Shown: positions 1-5,992, counted from the stretch's first letter. The stretch is DNA of 8,429 nt from Ruminococcaceae bacterium UBA7101 (GCA_002493325.1 DKYL01000094.1:1-8429); one strand, 5' to 3'. Program-made: numbers and translations. Notes: generated from the sequence alone by a model not told the origin.

Positions 1-35
1 ACGGTATCACCGGTTTTAACAAACATTTTACTCAT
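1..35 (-). CDS. rplX: 50S ribosomal protein L24, N-terminal fragment (cut by window edge)
   Basis: Only the first 11 codons are visible (MSKMFVKTGDT, then a partial Val codon). The short segment FVKTGDTV fits the start of the KOW-type RNA-binding fold of L24, an early assembly protein of the large subunit that sits near the exit tunnel. The start is set by a good ribosome-binding site, GGAGGTG, at about 44-49, in a 15-nt gap after the rplN stop. The position right after rplN is the standard place for rplX in the spc part of the operon. With so few residues, the assignment leans on gene order as much as on sequence. The rest of the gene lies left of the window. Confidence 0.9.
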   Translation of the reverse strand, partial: MSKMFVKTGDT

Positions 36-50
36 ATCCTTGCACCTCCA

Positions 51-419
51 TTAAAGTACTTCCGGAGCAAGAGAAAGTATTTTCATATAATCTTTCTCAC
101 GCAGCTCACGAGCTACTGGTCCAAAAATACGAGTACCGCGAGGAGTCTTATCCTCTCTAATAATTACGGCAGCATTCTCGTCAAAACGGATATACTGACC
201 GTCGTCACGACGTACACCTTTAGTTGTACGAACGATGACTGCTTTAACAACTTCGCCCTTTTTAACAATGCCACCAGGAGCTGCTTTCTTGACTGAAGCT
301 ACGATAACGTCACCGATATTTGCATATCTTCTGCCTGAACCGCCGAGAACTCTGATGCAGAGAAGCTCTTTAGCGCCTGTGTTGTCAGCAACTTTAAGAC
401 GACTTTCCTGTTGTATCAC
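51..419 (-). CDS. rplN: 50S ribosomal protein L14, GTG start
   Basis: This 122-residue protein matches the usual L14 length (about 122-123). It has the expected N-terminal IQQESRLKVADNTGAKE, the central GGSGRRYANIGDVI and the C-terminal GTRIFGPVARELR followed by SLAPEVL. L14 is a primary large-subunit protein next to L3 and L19 and helps form intersubunit bridges with 16S rRNA. I place the start at the GTG at 419-417: it sits 8 nt after AAGGAGG (428-434) and gives the family N-terminus. A longer in-frame version reaching 452 would add 11 residues unlike any L14 and would pass through the ribosome-binding site. An out-of-frame ATG-CTG-TGA at 424-416 overlaps the GTG start. The 97-nt gap upstream is unusually long for this operon. 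Confidence 0.98.
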   Translation of the reverse strand: MIQQESRLKVADNTGAKELLCIRVLGGSGRRYANIGDVIVASVKKAAPGGIVKKGEVVKAVIVRTTKGVRRDDGQYIRFDENAAVIIREDKTPRGTRIFGPVARELREKDYMKILSLAPEVL

Positions 420-437
420 AGCATTTTCCTCCTTCGT

Positions 438-468
438 ACTGCAAAATAACACTTTGCTAAGTTGCAGT
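438..468 (-). promoter_or_regulatory. Hairpin just before the rplN ribosome-binding site
   Basis: Perfect 7-base arms, ACTGCAA and TTGCAGT (438-444 and 462-468), are separated by 17 nt. The mRNA hairpin would end three bases before the AAGGAGG of rplN, so it could affect translation of L14 or act as a processing site. It lies in the 97-nt rpsQ-rplN gap, which also carries a 13-nt palindrome (AATCGT-A-ACGATT, 506-518) overlapping the rpsQ stop codon. Neither is followed by a T tract on the minus strand, so this is not an intrinsic terminator. Function is inferred only from position. Confidence 0.45.
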
Positions 469-516
469 TATTATTTTATAATTGACTAAATTATTAAAAG
501 ACGCAAATCGTAACGA

Positions 517-771
517 TTATTTTGCCTTTTCGATGATTTCAACCACACGCCATCTCTTATCCTTGCTCATAGGACGACATTCCATAATCTGAACCTTGTC
601 ACCTACACCGCAGGTGTTATCCTCGTCGTGTGCCTTGTACTTAACAGTACGGTTAACAATCTTATTGTAAAGTGGATGACGAACTTTGTCCTTAATTGTA
701 ACTACAACAGTTTTGTCCATCTTGTCACTTGTAACAATACCTACTCTTGTTTTTCTGAGGTTTCTTTCCAT
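517..771 (-). CDS. rpsQ: 30S ribosomal protein S17
   Basis: The 84-residue protein is full length for bacterial S17. Recognisable parts are the N-terminal RKTRVGIVTSDKMDKTVVV strand region, the HPLYNKIVNRTVKYKAHDE segment and the C-terminal GDKVQIMECRPMSKDKRW motif of its OB-fold. S17 is a primary binder of the 5' domain of 16S rRNA and is needed early in small-subunit assembly. The ATG at 771-769 follows AGGAGG by about nine bases, within a 17-nt gap after rpmC, so translation probably follows closely from rpmC. The gene is intact. Downstream there is a 97-nt gap instead of the short spacing seen at most other junctions. Confidence 0.98.
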   Translation of the reverse strand: MERNLRKTRVGIVTSDKMDKTVVVTIKDKVRHPLYNKIVNRTVKYKAHDEDNTCGVGDKVQIMECRPMSKDKRWRVVEIIEKAK

Positions 772-788
772 TATTAGTTACCTCCTTC

Positions 789-992
789 TTAAGAATTAGC
801 CTTATCAAGTTCGATTTCTCTCTCAACAGTCTTGATGCGAGCGATATCTTTCTTGACAGCTTTAATTCTCATAGGGTTGTCGAGCTGATTGATTGCCTGC
901 TGGAAATGAAGGTTGAAAAGCTCTTCTTTAAGCTCTGCAAGTTTCTTAGCTCTCTGATCTGCTGATAACGCTTTGATTTCTGATGCTTTCAT
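789..992 (-). CDS. rpmC: 50S ribosomal protein L29
   Basis: The product is 67 residues, the usual size for L29. It is rich in Lys and Glu and almost entirely helical in appearance, as expected for the two-helix hairpin of this family. The KELFNLHFQQAINQLDNPMRI-type centre (written here approximately; residues about 23-43) and the IARIKTVEREIE tail are typical. L29 sits beside L23 at the exit of the peptide tunnel. The start codon overlaps the rplP stop by one base (TAATG, 994-990). Its ribosome-binding site, GGGAGG, lies inside the end of rplP, indicating translational coupling. Confidence 0.97.
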   Translation of the reverse strand: MKASEIKALSADQRAKKLAELKEELFNLHFQQAINQLDNPMRIKAVKKDIARIKTVEREIELDKANS

Positions 993-1417
993 TACTGCTC
1001 GCCTCCCTCTTCTTCTTTCTTAACAAACTTACATTTAACAGGAAGCTTGTTTGCAGCAAGTCGCATAGCCTCACGTGCTATCTCCTCGCTTACACCGCCG
1101 AGCTCAAACATAACTCTGCCCGGCTTAACTACTGCTACCCAGTAGTCAACGTTACCTTTACCTTTACCCATACGGGTGTCGGCAGGTCTTGCTGTAATAG
1201 GCTTATCAGGGAAAATTTTGATCCATACTTTACCGCCACGCTTTGTGTAACGTGTCATAGCAATACGGGCAGCTTCAATCTGTGCTGCTGTAATCCATGC
1301 CGGCTCAGTAGTCATAAGACCAAACTCACCGTAAGTAACCTTATTACCTCTTGTAGCCACACCGGTCATACGACCTCTGTGCTGCTTTCTGTGTTTAACA
1401 CGCTTTGGTAAAAGCAT
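992..1417 (-). CDS. rplP: 50S ribosomal protein L16
   Basis: At 141 residues this is a complete L16. It opens with MLLPKRVKHRKQHRGRMTG, and contains the RGGKVWIKIFPDKP segment and the RMGKGKGNVDYWVAVVKPG loop, all characteristic. L16 is a late-assembling large-subunit protein near the A-site tRNA elbow and helices 38 and 89 of 23S rRNA. Both ends overlap their neighbours by one base in TAATG junctions (rpsC/rplP at 1419-1415 and rplP/rpmC at 994-990). The ribosome-binding site AAGGAGG lies within the last codons of rpsC, so translation is probably coupled to S3. No broken or missing key region is seen. Confidence 0.98.
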   Translation of the reverse strand: MLLPKRVKHRKQHRGRMTGVATRGNKVTYGEFGLMTTEPAWITAAQIEAARIAMTRYTKRGGKVWIKIFPDKPITARPADTRMGKGKGNVDYWVAVVKPGRVMFELGGVSEEIAREAMRLAANKLPVKCKFVKKEEEGGEQ

Positions 1418-2109
1418 TATCTTTTTCCTCCTTCCCTGCGATTTGACCTTCTCTTATTGTTGTTACGTGATTCACGAAGAACCTCGCCCTGGTAAATCCA
1501 AGTCTTAACACCAATCTTACCATAAGTTGTGTTAGCCTCTGCAAAGCCGTAGTCAATATCAGCACGGATTGTCTGAAGCGGGATTGTACCTTCTTTATAA
1601 GTTTCTGAACGAGCGATTTCTGCACCGCCGATTCTGCCTGAAACCATAATCTTAATACCGCGAGCACCGAGTCTCATAGTATTTCTGATAGCGCCCTTAA
1701 CAGCTCTTCTGAAAGATACACGTCTTTCAAGCTGCTGAGCAACGCTCTGTGCAACGAGTGTTGCGTTTAAGTCCGGCTGCTTGATTTCAACGATGTTGAT
1801 GAAAACCTCGTTTGCATCCTTGCCGAGCTTTTTAGCACAAAGAGCCTTAAGCTTTTCAATCTCAGCACCCTGCTTACCGATAACCATACCGGGCTTTGCA
1901 CAGTGGATGTTGATTCTTACTCTCTTTGCATCTCTTTCGATTTCTACCTTTGGAACACCTGCGCCGTAGAGGGTTTTCAGTAAATACTTACGAAGATTGT
2001 AATCTTCAACAAGTGTGTCACCGAACTCACCCTTCTTTGCATACCAGCGAGAGTCCCAGTTTTTGATAACGCCGATTCTTAAACCGGTTGGATTACATTT
2101 CTGTCCCAT
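1417..2109 (-). CDS. rpsC: 30S ribosomal protein S3
   Basis: The 230-residue protein has the S3 architecture. An N-terminal MGQKCNPTGLRIG leads into a KH type II RNA-binding domain with the GKQG loop at residues 78-81. A C-terminal domain with RAVKGAIRNTMRLGARGIKI and GAEIARSE follows, ending in a basic Arg/Asn-rich tail. S3 lies in the 30S head at the mRNA entry site, where with S4 and S5 it contributes to unwinding mRNA. The start at 2109 follows GAGGAGG in an 18-nt gap after rplV. The tail overlaps the rplP start by one base. Length is within the usual bacterial range of about 210-235. Confidence 0.98.
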   Translation of the reverse strand: MGQKCNPTGLRIGVIKNWDSRWYAKKGEFGDTLVEDYNLRKYLLKTLYGAGVPKVEIERDAKRVRINIHCAKPGMVIGKQGAEIEKLKALCAKKLGKDANEVFINIVEIKQPDLNATLVAQSVAQQLERRVSFRRAVKGAIRNTMRLGARGIKIMVSGRIGGAEIARSETYKEGTIPLQTIRADIDYGFAEANTTYGKIGVKTWIYQGEVLRESRNNNKRRSNRREGGKR

Positions 2110-2127
2110 TTAACTTTTCCTCCTCGC

Positions 2128-2466
2128 TTAGTCTTCCATTTCCTTAACGGTAATGGTGATGTGTGATGTTCTCTTGTTAATTCTGAAAGCTCTGCCCTGT
2201 GCTCTTGCCTGGATTCTCTTGAGAGTTGGTCCTGCAGTTGCATTGCAGTAGCTTACTACTAATCTTGATACGTCCATATTGTTATTGTTTTCAGCGTTAG
2301 CCATTGCCGATTTAAGAACCTTCTTAACAGGCTCACAAGCAGCTTTTGGTGTGTACTGAAGAATAGCCATAGCCTTATCAACAGGCTGGTTTCTGATTAA
2401 ATCAAGAACAATCTGCACCTTTCTGGGAGAGATACGGACGTAGGTTGCTTTAGCTGTTGCTTCCAT
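2128..2466 (-). CDS. rplV: 50S ribosomal protein L22
   Basis: This is a complete L22 of 112 residues (E. coli has 110). It shows the YVRISPRKVQIVLDLIRN helix region, a central helix with SAMANAENNN, and the C-terminal GPTLKRIQARAQGRAFRI hairpin. The tip of that hairpin lines the peptide exit tunnel opposite L4 and is where macrolide-resistance deletions occur in other bacteria; here it looks uninterrupted. The ATG at 2466-2464 follows AAAGGAG in a 17-nt gap after rpsS. Gene order (rpsS-rplV-rpsC) is the standard one. Confidence 0.98.
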   Translation of the reverse strand: MEATAKATYVRISPRKVQIVLDLIRNQPVDKAMAILQYTPKAACEPVKKVLKSAMANAENNNNMDVSRLVVSYCNATAGPTLKRIQARAQGRAFRINKRTSHITITVKEMED

Positions 2467-2483
2467 AATATTTCTCCTTTCGA

Positions 2484-2756
2484 TTACTTAGATGTCTTAG
2501 AGCCTGCGTGGCCTCTGAATGTTCTTGTTGGTGCAAATTCACCAAGCTTGTGTCCAACCATATCCTCTGTAACATATACAGGAACATGCTTTCTTCCGTC
2601 ATGAACAGCAAAAGTGTGTCCTACGAATTCAGGGAAGATTGTTGAACTTCTTGACCAGGTCTTGATAACCTGCTTGTCGCCTGAAGCATTAAGAGCTTCA
2701 ACCTTTTTGTAAAGACTTTCTTCTACATAAGGTCCTTTTTTAGTACTTCTACTCAT
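2484..2756 (-). CDS. rpsS: 30S ribosomal protein S19
   Basis: The 90-residue product begins MSRSTKKGPYVEESLYKK and includes the conserved TWSRSSTIFPEFVGHTFAVHDGRKHVPV stretch (described here in part; residues about 34-61) and the ending GEFAPTRTFRGHAG. This is unmistakably S19, a protein of the 30S head that pairs with S13 and contacts the large subunit at bridge B1a. Length is close to the usual 88-93. The start follows AAAGGAG within a 19-nt gap after rplB. Nothing unusual is seen. Confidence 0.98.
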   Translation of the reverse strand: MSRSTKKGPYVEESLYKKVEALNASGDKQVIKTWSRSSTIFPEFVGHTFAVHDGRKHVPVYVTEDMVGHKLGEFAPTRTFRGHAGSKTSK

Positions 2757-2775
2757 TTAATCTTCTCCTTTCTTC

Positions 2776-3609
2776 TTACTTACCGTTACGACGGCGAACG
2801 ATCATCTTATTAGATGCCTTCTTCTTGTTACGTGTCTTATAACCAAGAGCAGGCTTGCCCCAAGGTGTGCAAGGACCCGGACGACCGATAGGTGACTTAC
2901 CTTCACCACCACCGTGTGGATGGTCATTCGGGTTCATTACAGAACCACGAACTGTAGGTCTCCAACCCATATTGCGCTTACGACCTGCTTTACCGATTTT
3001 AACATTAGCGTGGTCAGTGTTGCCGACAACACCAACGGTTGCCATACAATCTCTCGGTACATTTCTTAACTCGCCTGAAGGTAATCTGAGGAGAGCGTAA
3101 GCACCCTCAAGTGCCATTAACTGAGCACTGTTACCTGCTGAACGAGCAAGCTGAGCACCATTGCCCGGATAAAGCTCTACGTTGTGTACGATTGTACCAA
3201 CAGGCATATCCTTTAATGCAAGTGCATTACCTGCAACGATGTCTGCGTTTGGACCTGACATAACTGTGTCGCCAACCTTAAGACCTTCAGGAGCTGTGAT
3301 ATAGCTCTTTACGCCATCCTCATACTGGATGAGAGCGATATGTGCGCTTCTGTTTGGATCATATTCGATTGTCTTAACAGTTGCAGGAATATCGAACTTG
3401 TTTCTTTTGAAATCAATTACACGATACTTTCTTCTGTTTCCGCCGCCGCGATGACGAACTGTAATTCTTCCGTAAGAGTTACGACCTGACTTTTTGCTGA
3501 GTGGCTCAAGCAAGGATCTTTCAGGAGCAACCTTAGAGAGAGAAGAATAATCAGTTACTGACATATTTCTCCTTGAAGGAGTGGTCGGCTTGTAATTCTT
3601 AATTGCCAT
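2776..3609 (-). CDS. rplB: 50S ribosomal protein L2
   Basis: The chosen start at 3609 gives 277 residues beginning MAIKNYKPTTPSRRNM, the normal L2 N-terminus, eight bases after AAAGGAG. An in-frame ATG at 3657 would add 16 residues with a poor ribosome-binding site and is not accepted. L2 is a core large-subunit protein required for subunit association and peptidyl transfer. The RHRGGGNRRKYR basic segment (about 53-63), the SH3-like middle, and the DHPHGGGEG loop near the peptidyl transferase centre (His230 and His232) are all present, followed by the basic KTRNKKKASNKMIVRRR tail. The gene is preceded by a 98-nt gap, much longer than most junctions in the operon. Confidence 0.98.
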   Translation of the reverse strand: MAIKNYKPTTPSRRNMSVTDYSSLSKVAPERSLLEPLSKKSGRNSYGRITVRHRGGGNRRKYRVIDFKRNKFDIPATVKTIEYDPNRSAHIALIQYEDGVKSYITAPEGLKVGDTVMSGPNADIVAGNALALKDMPVGTIVHNVELYPGNGAQLARSAGNSAQLMALEGAYALLRLPSGELRNVPRDCMATVGVVGNTDHANVKIGKAGRKRNMGWRPTVRGSVMNPNDHPHGGGEGKSPIGRPGPCTPWGKPALGYKTRNKKKASNKMIVRRRNGK

Positions 3610-3637
3610 TTCTTTTCTCCTTTCCGGATAACTTTGC

Positions 3638-3655
3638 GAAAGGATGGCACCTTTC
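3638..3655 (-). promoter_or_regulatory. Hairpin in the rplW-rplB gap, upstream of the rplB ribosome-binding site
   Basis: Six-base perfect arms GAAAGG and CCTTTC (3638-3643 and 3650-3655) flank a 6-nt loop. The hairpin lies about 20 nt before the AAAGGAG of rplB. The same 98-nt gap has an A/T-rich part with a perfect TATAAT (minus strand, 3695-3690) but no recognisable -35 hexamer 17 bp upstream of it. There is no T tract after the hairpin, so termination is unlikely. A role in tuning L2 translation or in mRNA processing is inference. Confidence 0.35.
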
Positions 3656-3707
3656 ATACCTCATCATCCGAAATAATTTGCTCTATACTATTATATATAG
3701 GGATTGA

Positions 3708-4004
3708 TTACATCATATCGTTGAAGAACTCAATTTCCTTTGAATCCTCTGTAAGAGTAACGATAGCCTTTTTCCAAGATGGAGTGTAGCCAACATTCAT
3801 ACCCTGACGGCGCTGTCTGCCGCGAACATTGATTGTGTTAACCTTAGCAACCTTTGTACCCGGGAAAACAGTTTCAATTGCCTTAGCAATCTCAATCTTG
3901 TTAGCGTCCTTAGCAACCTTGAAAGTATACTTCTTAACCATAATGCCCATCATTGATTCCTCAGTGATGATTGGCTTAAGAATAATATCCTGAGCAGTTT
4001 TCAT
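3708..4004 (-). CDS. rplW: 50S ribosomal protein L23
   Basis: This 98-residue protein starts MKTAQDIILKPIITEESMMG and continues with YTFKVAKDANKIEIAKAIE and VNTINVRGRQRRQG, the expected order for L23. L23 lies at the tunnel exit next to L29 and is the docking point for trigger factor and signal recognition particle. Glu15, in ITEES, aligns with the exposed Glu of the E. coli VSEK motif used by trigger factor. The start overlaps the rplD stop by one base (TAATG, 4006-4002), with AGGAGG inside the end of rplD. The stop is followed by a 98-nt gap before rplB. Confidence 0.98.
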   Translation of the reverse strand: MKTAQDIILKPIITEESMMGIMVKKYTFKVAKDANKIEIAKAIETVFPGTKVAKVNTINVRGRQRRQGMNVGYTPSWKKAIVTLTEDSKEIEFFNDMM

Positions 4005-4627
4005 TATGCGTATACCTCCTCAATTTTCTTTGCTGCGTCCTTGAGAACTACGAATGAATCGCAGTTAAGAATGTCGTAAACACAAAGTGTATTTACTGTA
4101 ACAACCTTAACGCCCTCAATGTTACGAGCACTCTTATAAATCTTCTCATCGCTCTCTGCAGTAACGATAAGAGTTTTCTTAGCTGCCTTAAGCTTTGCAA
4201 GCATCTCAACCATAGCCTTTGTCTTGATTGCCTCAAGCTCAACCTTGTTGATTACCATCATTTCTTCAGCAGCAACCTTTGTTGAAAGTGCAGACTTCAT
4301 AGCAAGTCTTCTAACTTTCTTATTAAGGTTAACCTTATATTTTCTTGGCTTTGGACCAAGAGCAATACCACCGTGTGTCCACTGTGGGCTGCGAGTTGAA
4401 CCCTGTCTTGCACGACCTGTGCCCTTCTGTCTCCAAGGCTTTGCACCGCCACCGCTTACTTCTGAACGAGTGAGAGTTGACTGTGTGCCCTGACGCTGAT
4501 TAGCAAGATAGCTAACAACAGCAAGATGCATTGCATTAGCATTTGGCTCAATGCCGAATACTGAATCTGCAAGTTCTAATTTTGAAGTTTTCTTACCTTC
4601 CTGGTTATAAACCTGAACCTGTGCCAT
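4004..4627 (-). CDS. rplD: 50S ribosomal protein L4
   Basis: The 207-residue protein (E. coli 201) has the L4 globular domain and the extended loop that reaches the tunnel constriction. The loop runs from about residue 45 to 95 and includes the GGGAKPWRQKGTGRARQG segment. Lys63 in that loop corresponds to the E. coli position changed in erythromycin resistance and is wild type here. In E. coli L4 also binds the S10 leader and represses the operon. Whether it does so here is open, but the long structured leader upstream of rpsJ makes it a natural candidate. The ATG at 4627 follows AAAGGAG in a 17-nt gap after rplC. Confidence 0.98.
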   Translation of the reverse strand: MAQVQVYNQEGKKTSKLELADSVFGIEPNANAMHLAVVSYLANQRQGTQSTLTRSEVSGGGAKPWRQKGTGRARQGSTRSPQWTHGGIALGPKPRKYKVNLNKKVRRLAMKSALSTKVAAEEMMVINKVELEAIKTKAMVEMLAKLKAAKKTLIVTAESDEKIYKSARNIEGVKVVTVNTLCVYDILNCDSFVVLKDAAKKIEEVYA

Positions 4628-4644
4628 TTATATCTCTCCTTTCG

Positions 4645-5277
4645 TTAAGCTTTAACTGCGTCTGCAATTACAACAATTCCGCCCTTAGGACCCGGGATTG
4701 CACCCTTGATTGCGATAAGGTTGTTTTCAGCATCAACCTTAGCAACTGTTAAGTTCTGAACTGTTACTGTTTCGTGACCATAGTGACCAGCCATCTTCTT
4801 GCCCTTGAATACTCTTGAAGGGCTTGAGCAAGCACCAAGTGAGCCTGCATGACGGTGGTTAGGACCTGTACCGTGTGTCATTCTCAGTCTTGAGAAGTTC
4901 CAGCGCTTGATTGCGCCTGCAGTACCGTGACCCTTGCTTGTTCCCTTAACATCAACAATTTCGCCAACCTCGAAAATGTCAGCCTTGATGATGCTGCCAA
5001 CCTCGATACCCTCGATGCTGTCAAGACGGAACTCTTTGAGTGTTTTTTTAGGAGCTACATCAGCCTTGTCGAAGTGACCCTTCATTGGCTTGTTAACTCT
5101 TGATACTTTCATATCGCCAAAGCCAACCTGGATTGCTTCGTAGCCGTCGTTCTCCATTGTCTTAACCTGTGTTACTGCACAAGGACCGGCTTCAACAACT
5201 GTTACCGGAATAACCTTGCCAGCTTCGTCGAAAATCTGTGTCATGCCGATTTTCTTGCCGATAAGACCTTTTTTCAT
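4645..5277 (-). CDS. rplC: 50S ribosomal protein L3
   Basis: The product is 210 residues, typical for L3. It begins MKKGLIGKKIGMTQIFDEAG, has the beta-barrel with KGTSKGHGTAGAIKRW, and the extended loop with THGTGPNHRHAGSLGACS followed by RVFKGKKMAGHYG, which reaches towards the peptidyl transferase centre. L3 is one of the two large-subunit assembly initiators. The SLGACSSPSRVFKGKK form of the loop is familiar from Gram-positive L3 proteins. The start is preceded by AAAGGAGG with about ten bases of spacing. The gap to rpsJ is 61 nt and contains a 6-bp hairpin, longer than most gaps in this operon. Confidence 0.98.
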   Translation of the reverse strand: MKKGLIGKKIGMTQIFDEAGKVIPVTVVEAGPCAVTQVKTMENDGYEAIQVGFGDMKVSRVNKPMKGHFDKADVAPKKTLKEFRLDSIEGIEVGSIIKADIFEVGEIVDVKGTSKGHGTAGAIKRWNFSRLRMTHGTGPNHRHAGSLGACSSPSRVFKGKKMAGHYGHETVTVQNLTVAKVDAENNLIAIKGAIPGPKGGIVVIADAVKA

Positions 5278-5303
5278 AACTTTATTTCCTCCTTTGGTTA
5301 TTG

Positions 5304-5322
5304 GTTGGGATTCACACCCAAC
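5304..5322 (-). promoter_or_regulatory. Small hairpin in the rpsJ-rplC gap
   Basis: Six-base perfect arms GTTGGG and CCCAAC (5304-5309 and 5317-5322) surround a 7-nt loop in the 61-nt gap between rpsJ and rplC. On the minus strand it is followed by CAATAACC and then the rplC ribosome-binding site, not by a T tract, so it is not a terminator. An 8-residue open frame (MLGVNPNQ, 5324-5298) spans the hairpin and is preceded by GAGG only two bases before its ATG, which is poor spacing. Function unknown. Confidence 0.4.
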
Positions 5323-5338
5323 ATGACCTCAGCCTCAA

Positions 5339-5653
5339 TTAGAGCTTGATTTCAATCTCTACGCCGGCTGGGAGCTCAAGACTTGTCAGAGCCTCAACAG
5401 TTTTGTTTGATGGTCTGAGAATGTCGATGAGTCTTTTGTGTGTTCTCTGTTCGAACTGCTCACGGCTGTCCTTATACTTATGAACAGCGCGAAGAATTGT
5501 TACCTTCTCAATCTCTGTCGGAAGTGGAATCGGACCGCTTACCTGAGCGCCGGTTCTCTTAGCTGTTTCAACAATCTTCTCTGCTGCCTGATCAACCAAG
5601 CTGTGATCATAGCCTTTGAGTCTGATTCGAATTTTGACTTTACTTGCTGCCAT
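5339..5653 (-). CDS. rpsJ: 30S ribosomal protein S10 (NusE)
   Basis: The 104-residue protein is complete S10. It contains KIRIRLKGYDHSLVDQAAEKI, the GPIPLPTEIEKVTILR segment and the loop with DSREQFEQRTHKRLIDI, ending in a hydrophobic/acidic strand (LPAGVEIEIKL). S10 sits in the 30S head and, as NusE with NusB, takes part in antitermination and in linking transcription to translation. It is the first gene of the operon here. The ATG follows AGGAGG by about seven bases. The 334-nt leader and a consensus promoter upstream suggest that operon control is exerted in front of this gene. Confidence 0.98.
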   Translation of the reverse strand: MAASKVKIRIRLKGYDHSLVDQAAEKIVETAKRTGAQVSGPIPLPTEIEKVTILRAVHKYKDSREQFEQRTHKRLIDILRPSNKTVEALTSLELPAGVEIEIKL

Positions 5654-5987
5654 GTTATTTCCTCCTGAAAAATTATGGTGCGAGCTCCGATATTTTCACC
5701 ACGCTCCCCCGTGTTTCAACCTGCTCTTTAAATTAAACCGAATGATTCAATTTCATTCGGGCAGAAAAACACGCATAAAATCAGTGTTCGCAAGTCACTG
5801 ACTGCATAGTTACCTATCGGTTTAAGGATGGGATTAATCTCATCCTTCAGTCGCCCGGTTTAAAATCGGACATACTCCGCTGAAATTACCACTTGGGTTA
5901 GTAGTGCAACCTCCAGCATCATCGCATATCTAAGTTGGTGAAAGACACATTGTTTATATATAAATATAATAAGCCCTTTCACACGCT
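5654..5987 (-). promoter_or_regulatory. Long structured 5' leader of the S10 operon
   Basis: About 334 nt separate the predicted transcription start from the rpsJ ATG, far more than needed for a ribosome-binding site. Visible elements, in transcript order: a 7-bp stem near the 5' end (5976-5982 with 5938-5944); a 6-bp hairpin at 5905-5888; a stem of TTCAG with CTGAA (5884-5880 with 5850-5846) enclosing a CGGA/TCCG hairpin (5879-5867); a 7-bp hairpin (5847-5824); a small ATAG-GTAA-CTAT hairpin with a GNRA loop (5817-5806); TCAGTG/CACTGA arms (5801-5781) followed by TTTT; an 8-bp hairpin (5760-5738) followed by TTTAATTT; and a CACG/CGTG hairpin at 5713-5700. The leader resembles no named element I can recall. 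Autoregulation by a ribosomal protein or transcription attenuation is inferred from position and structure. Confidence 0.6.
5731..5760 (-). terminator. Attenuator-like hairpin inside the S10 leader
   Basis: A perfect 8-bp stem, CCGAATGA with TCATTCGG (5760-5753 and 5745-5738), has a 7-nt loop and is followed on the minus strand by TTTAATTT. The tail is only moderately T-rich, so by itself it would be a weak intrinsic terminator. Its 3' arm plus tail (TCGGTTTAA, 5741-5733) is exactly complementary over 9 bases to TTAAACCGA at 5825-5817 further upstream in the leader. That gives a mutually exclusive antiterminator-type pairing. Confidence 0.45.
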
Positions 5988-5992
5988 CATTT

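Noticed and set aside
983..1411. 142-codon open frame on the plus strand opposite rplP
   Set aside because: It is a shadow of rplP. Its predicted protein is Cys/Ser/Thr-rich with no recognisable domain, while the minus strand encodes an unmistakable L16 with a good ribosome-binding site.
1395..1667. 90-codon minus-strand open frame inside rpsC
   Set aside because: It lies in another frame of the well-supported rpsC gene and lacks a ribosome-binding site or any family resemblance.
3610..3657. Longer rplB with 16 extra N-terminal residues
   Set aside because: The extra residues do not fit L2 proteins and the ribosome-binding site AAAGGAG supports the start at 3609.
5861..5940. T-box or similar tRNA-sensing leader before rpsJ
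   Set aside because: The conserved T-box sequence (AGGGTGGNACCGCG) is absent, and a ribosomal-protein operon is not a usual T-box target.
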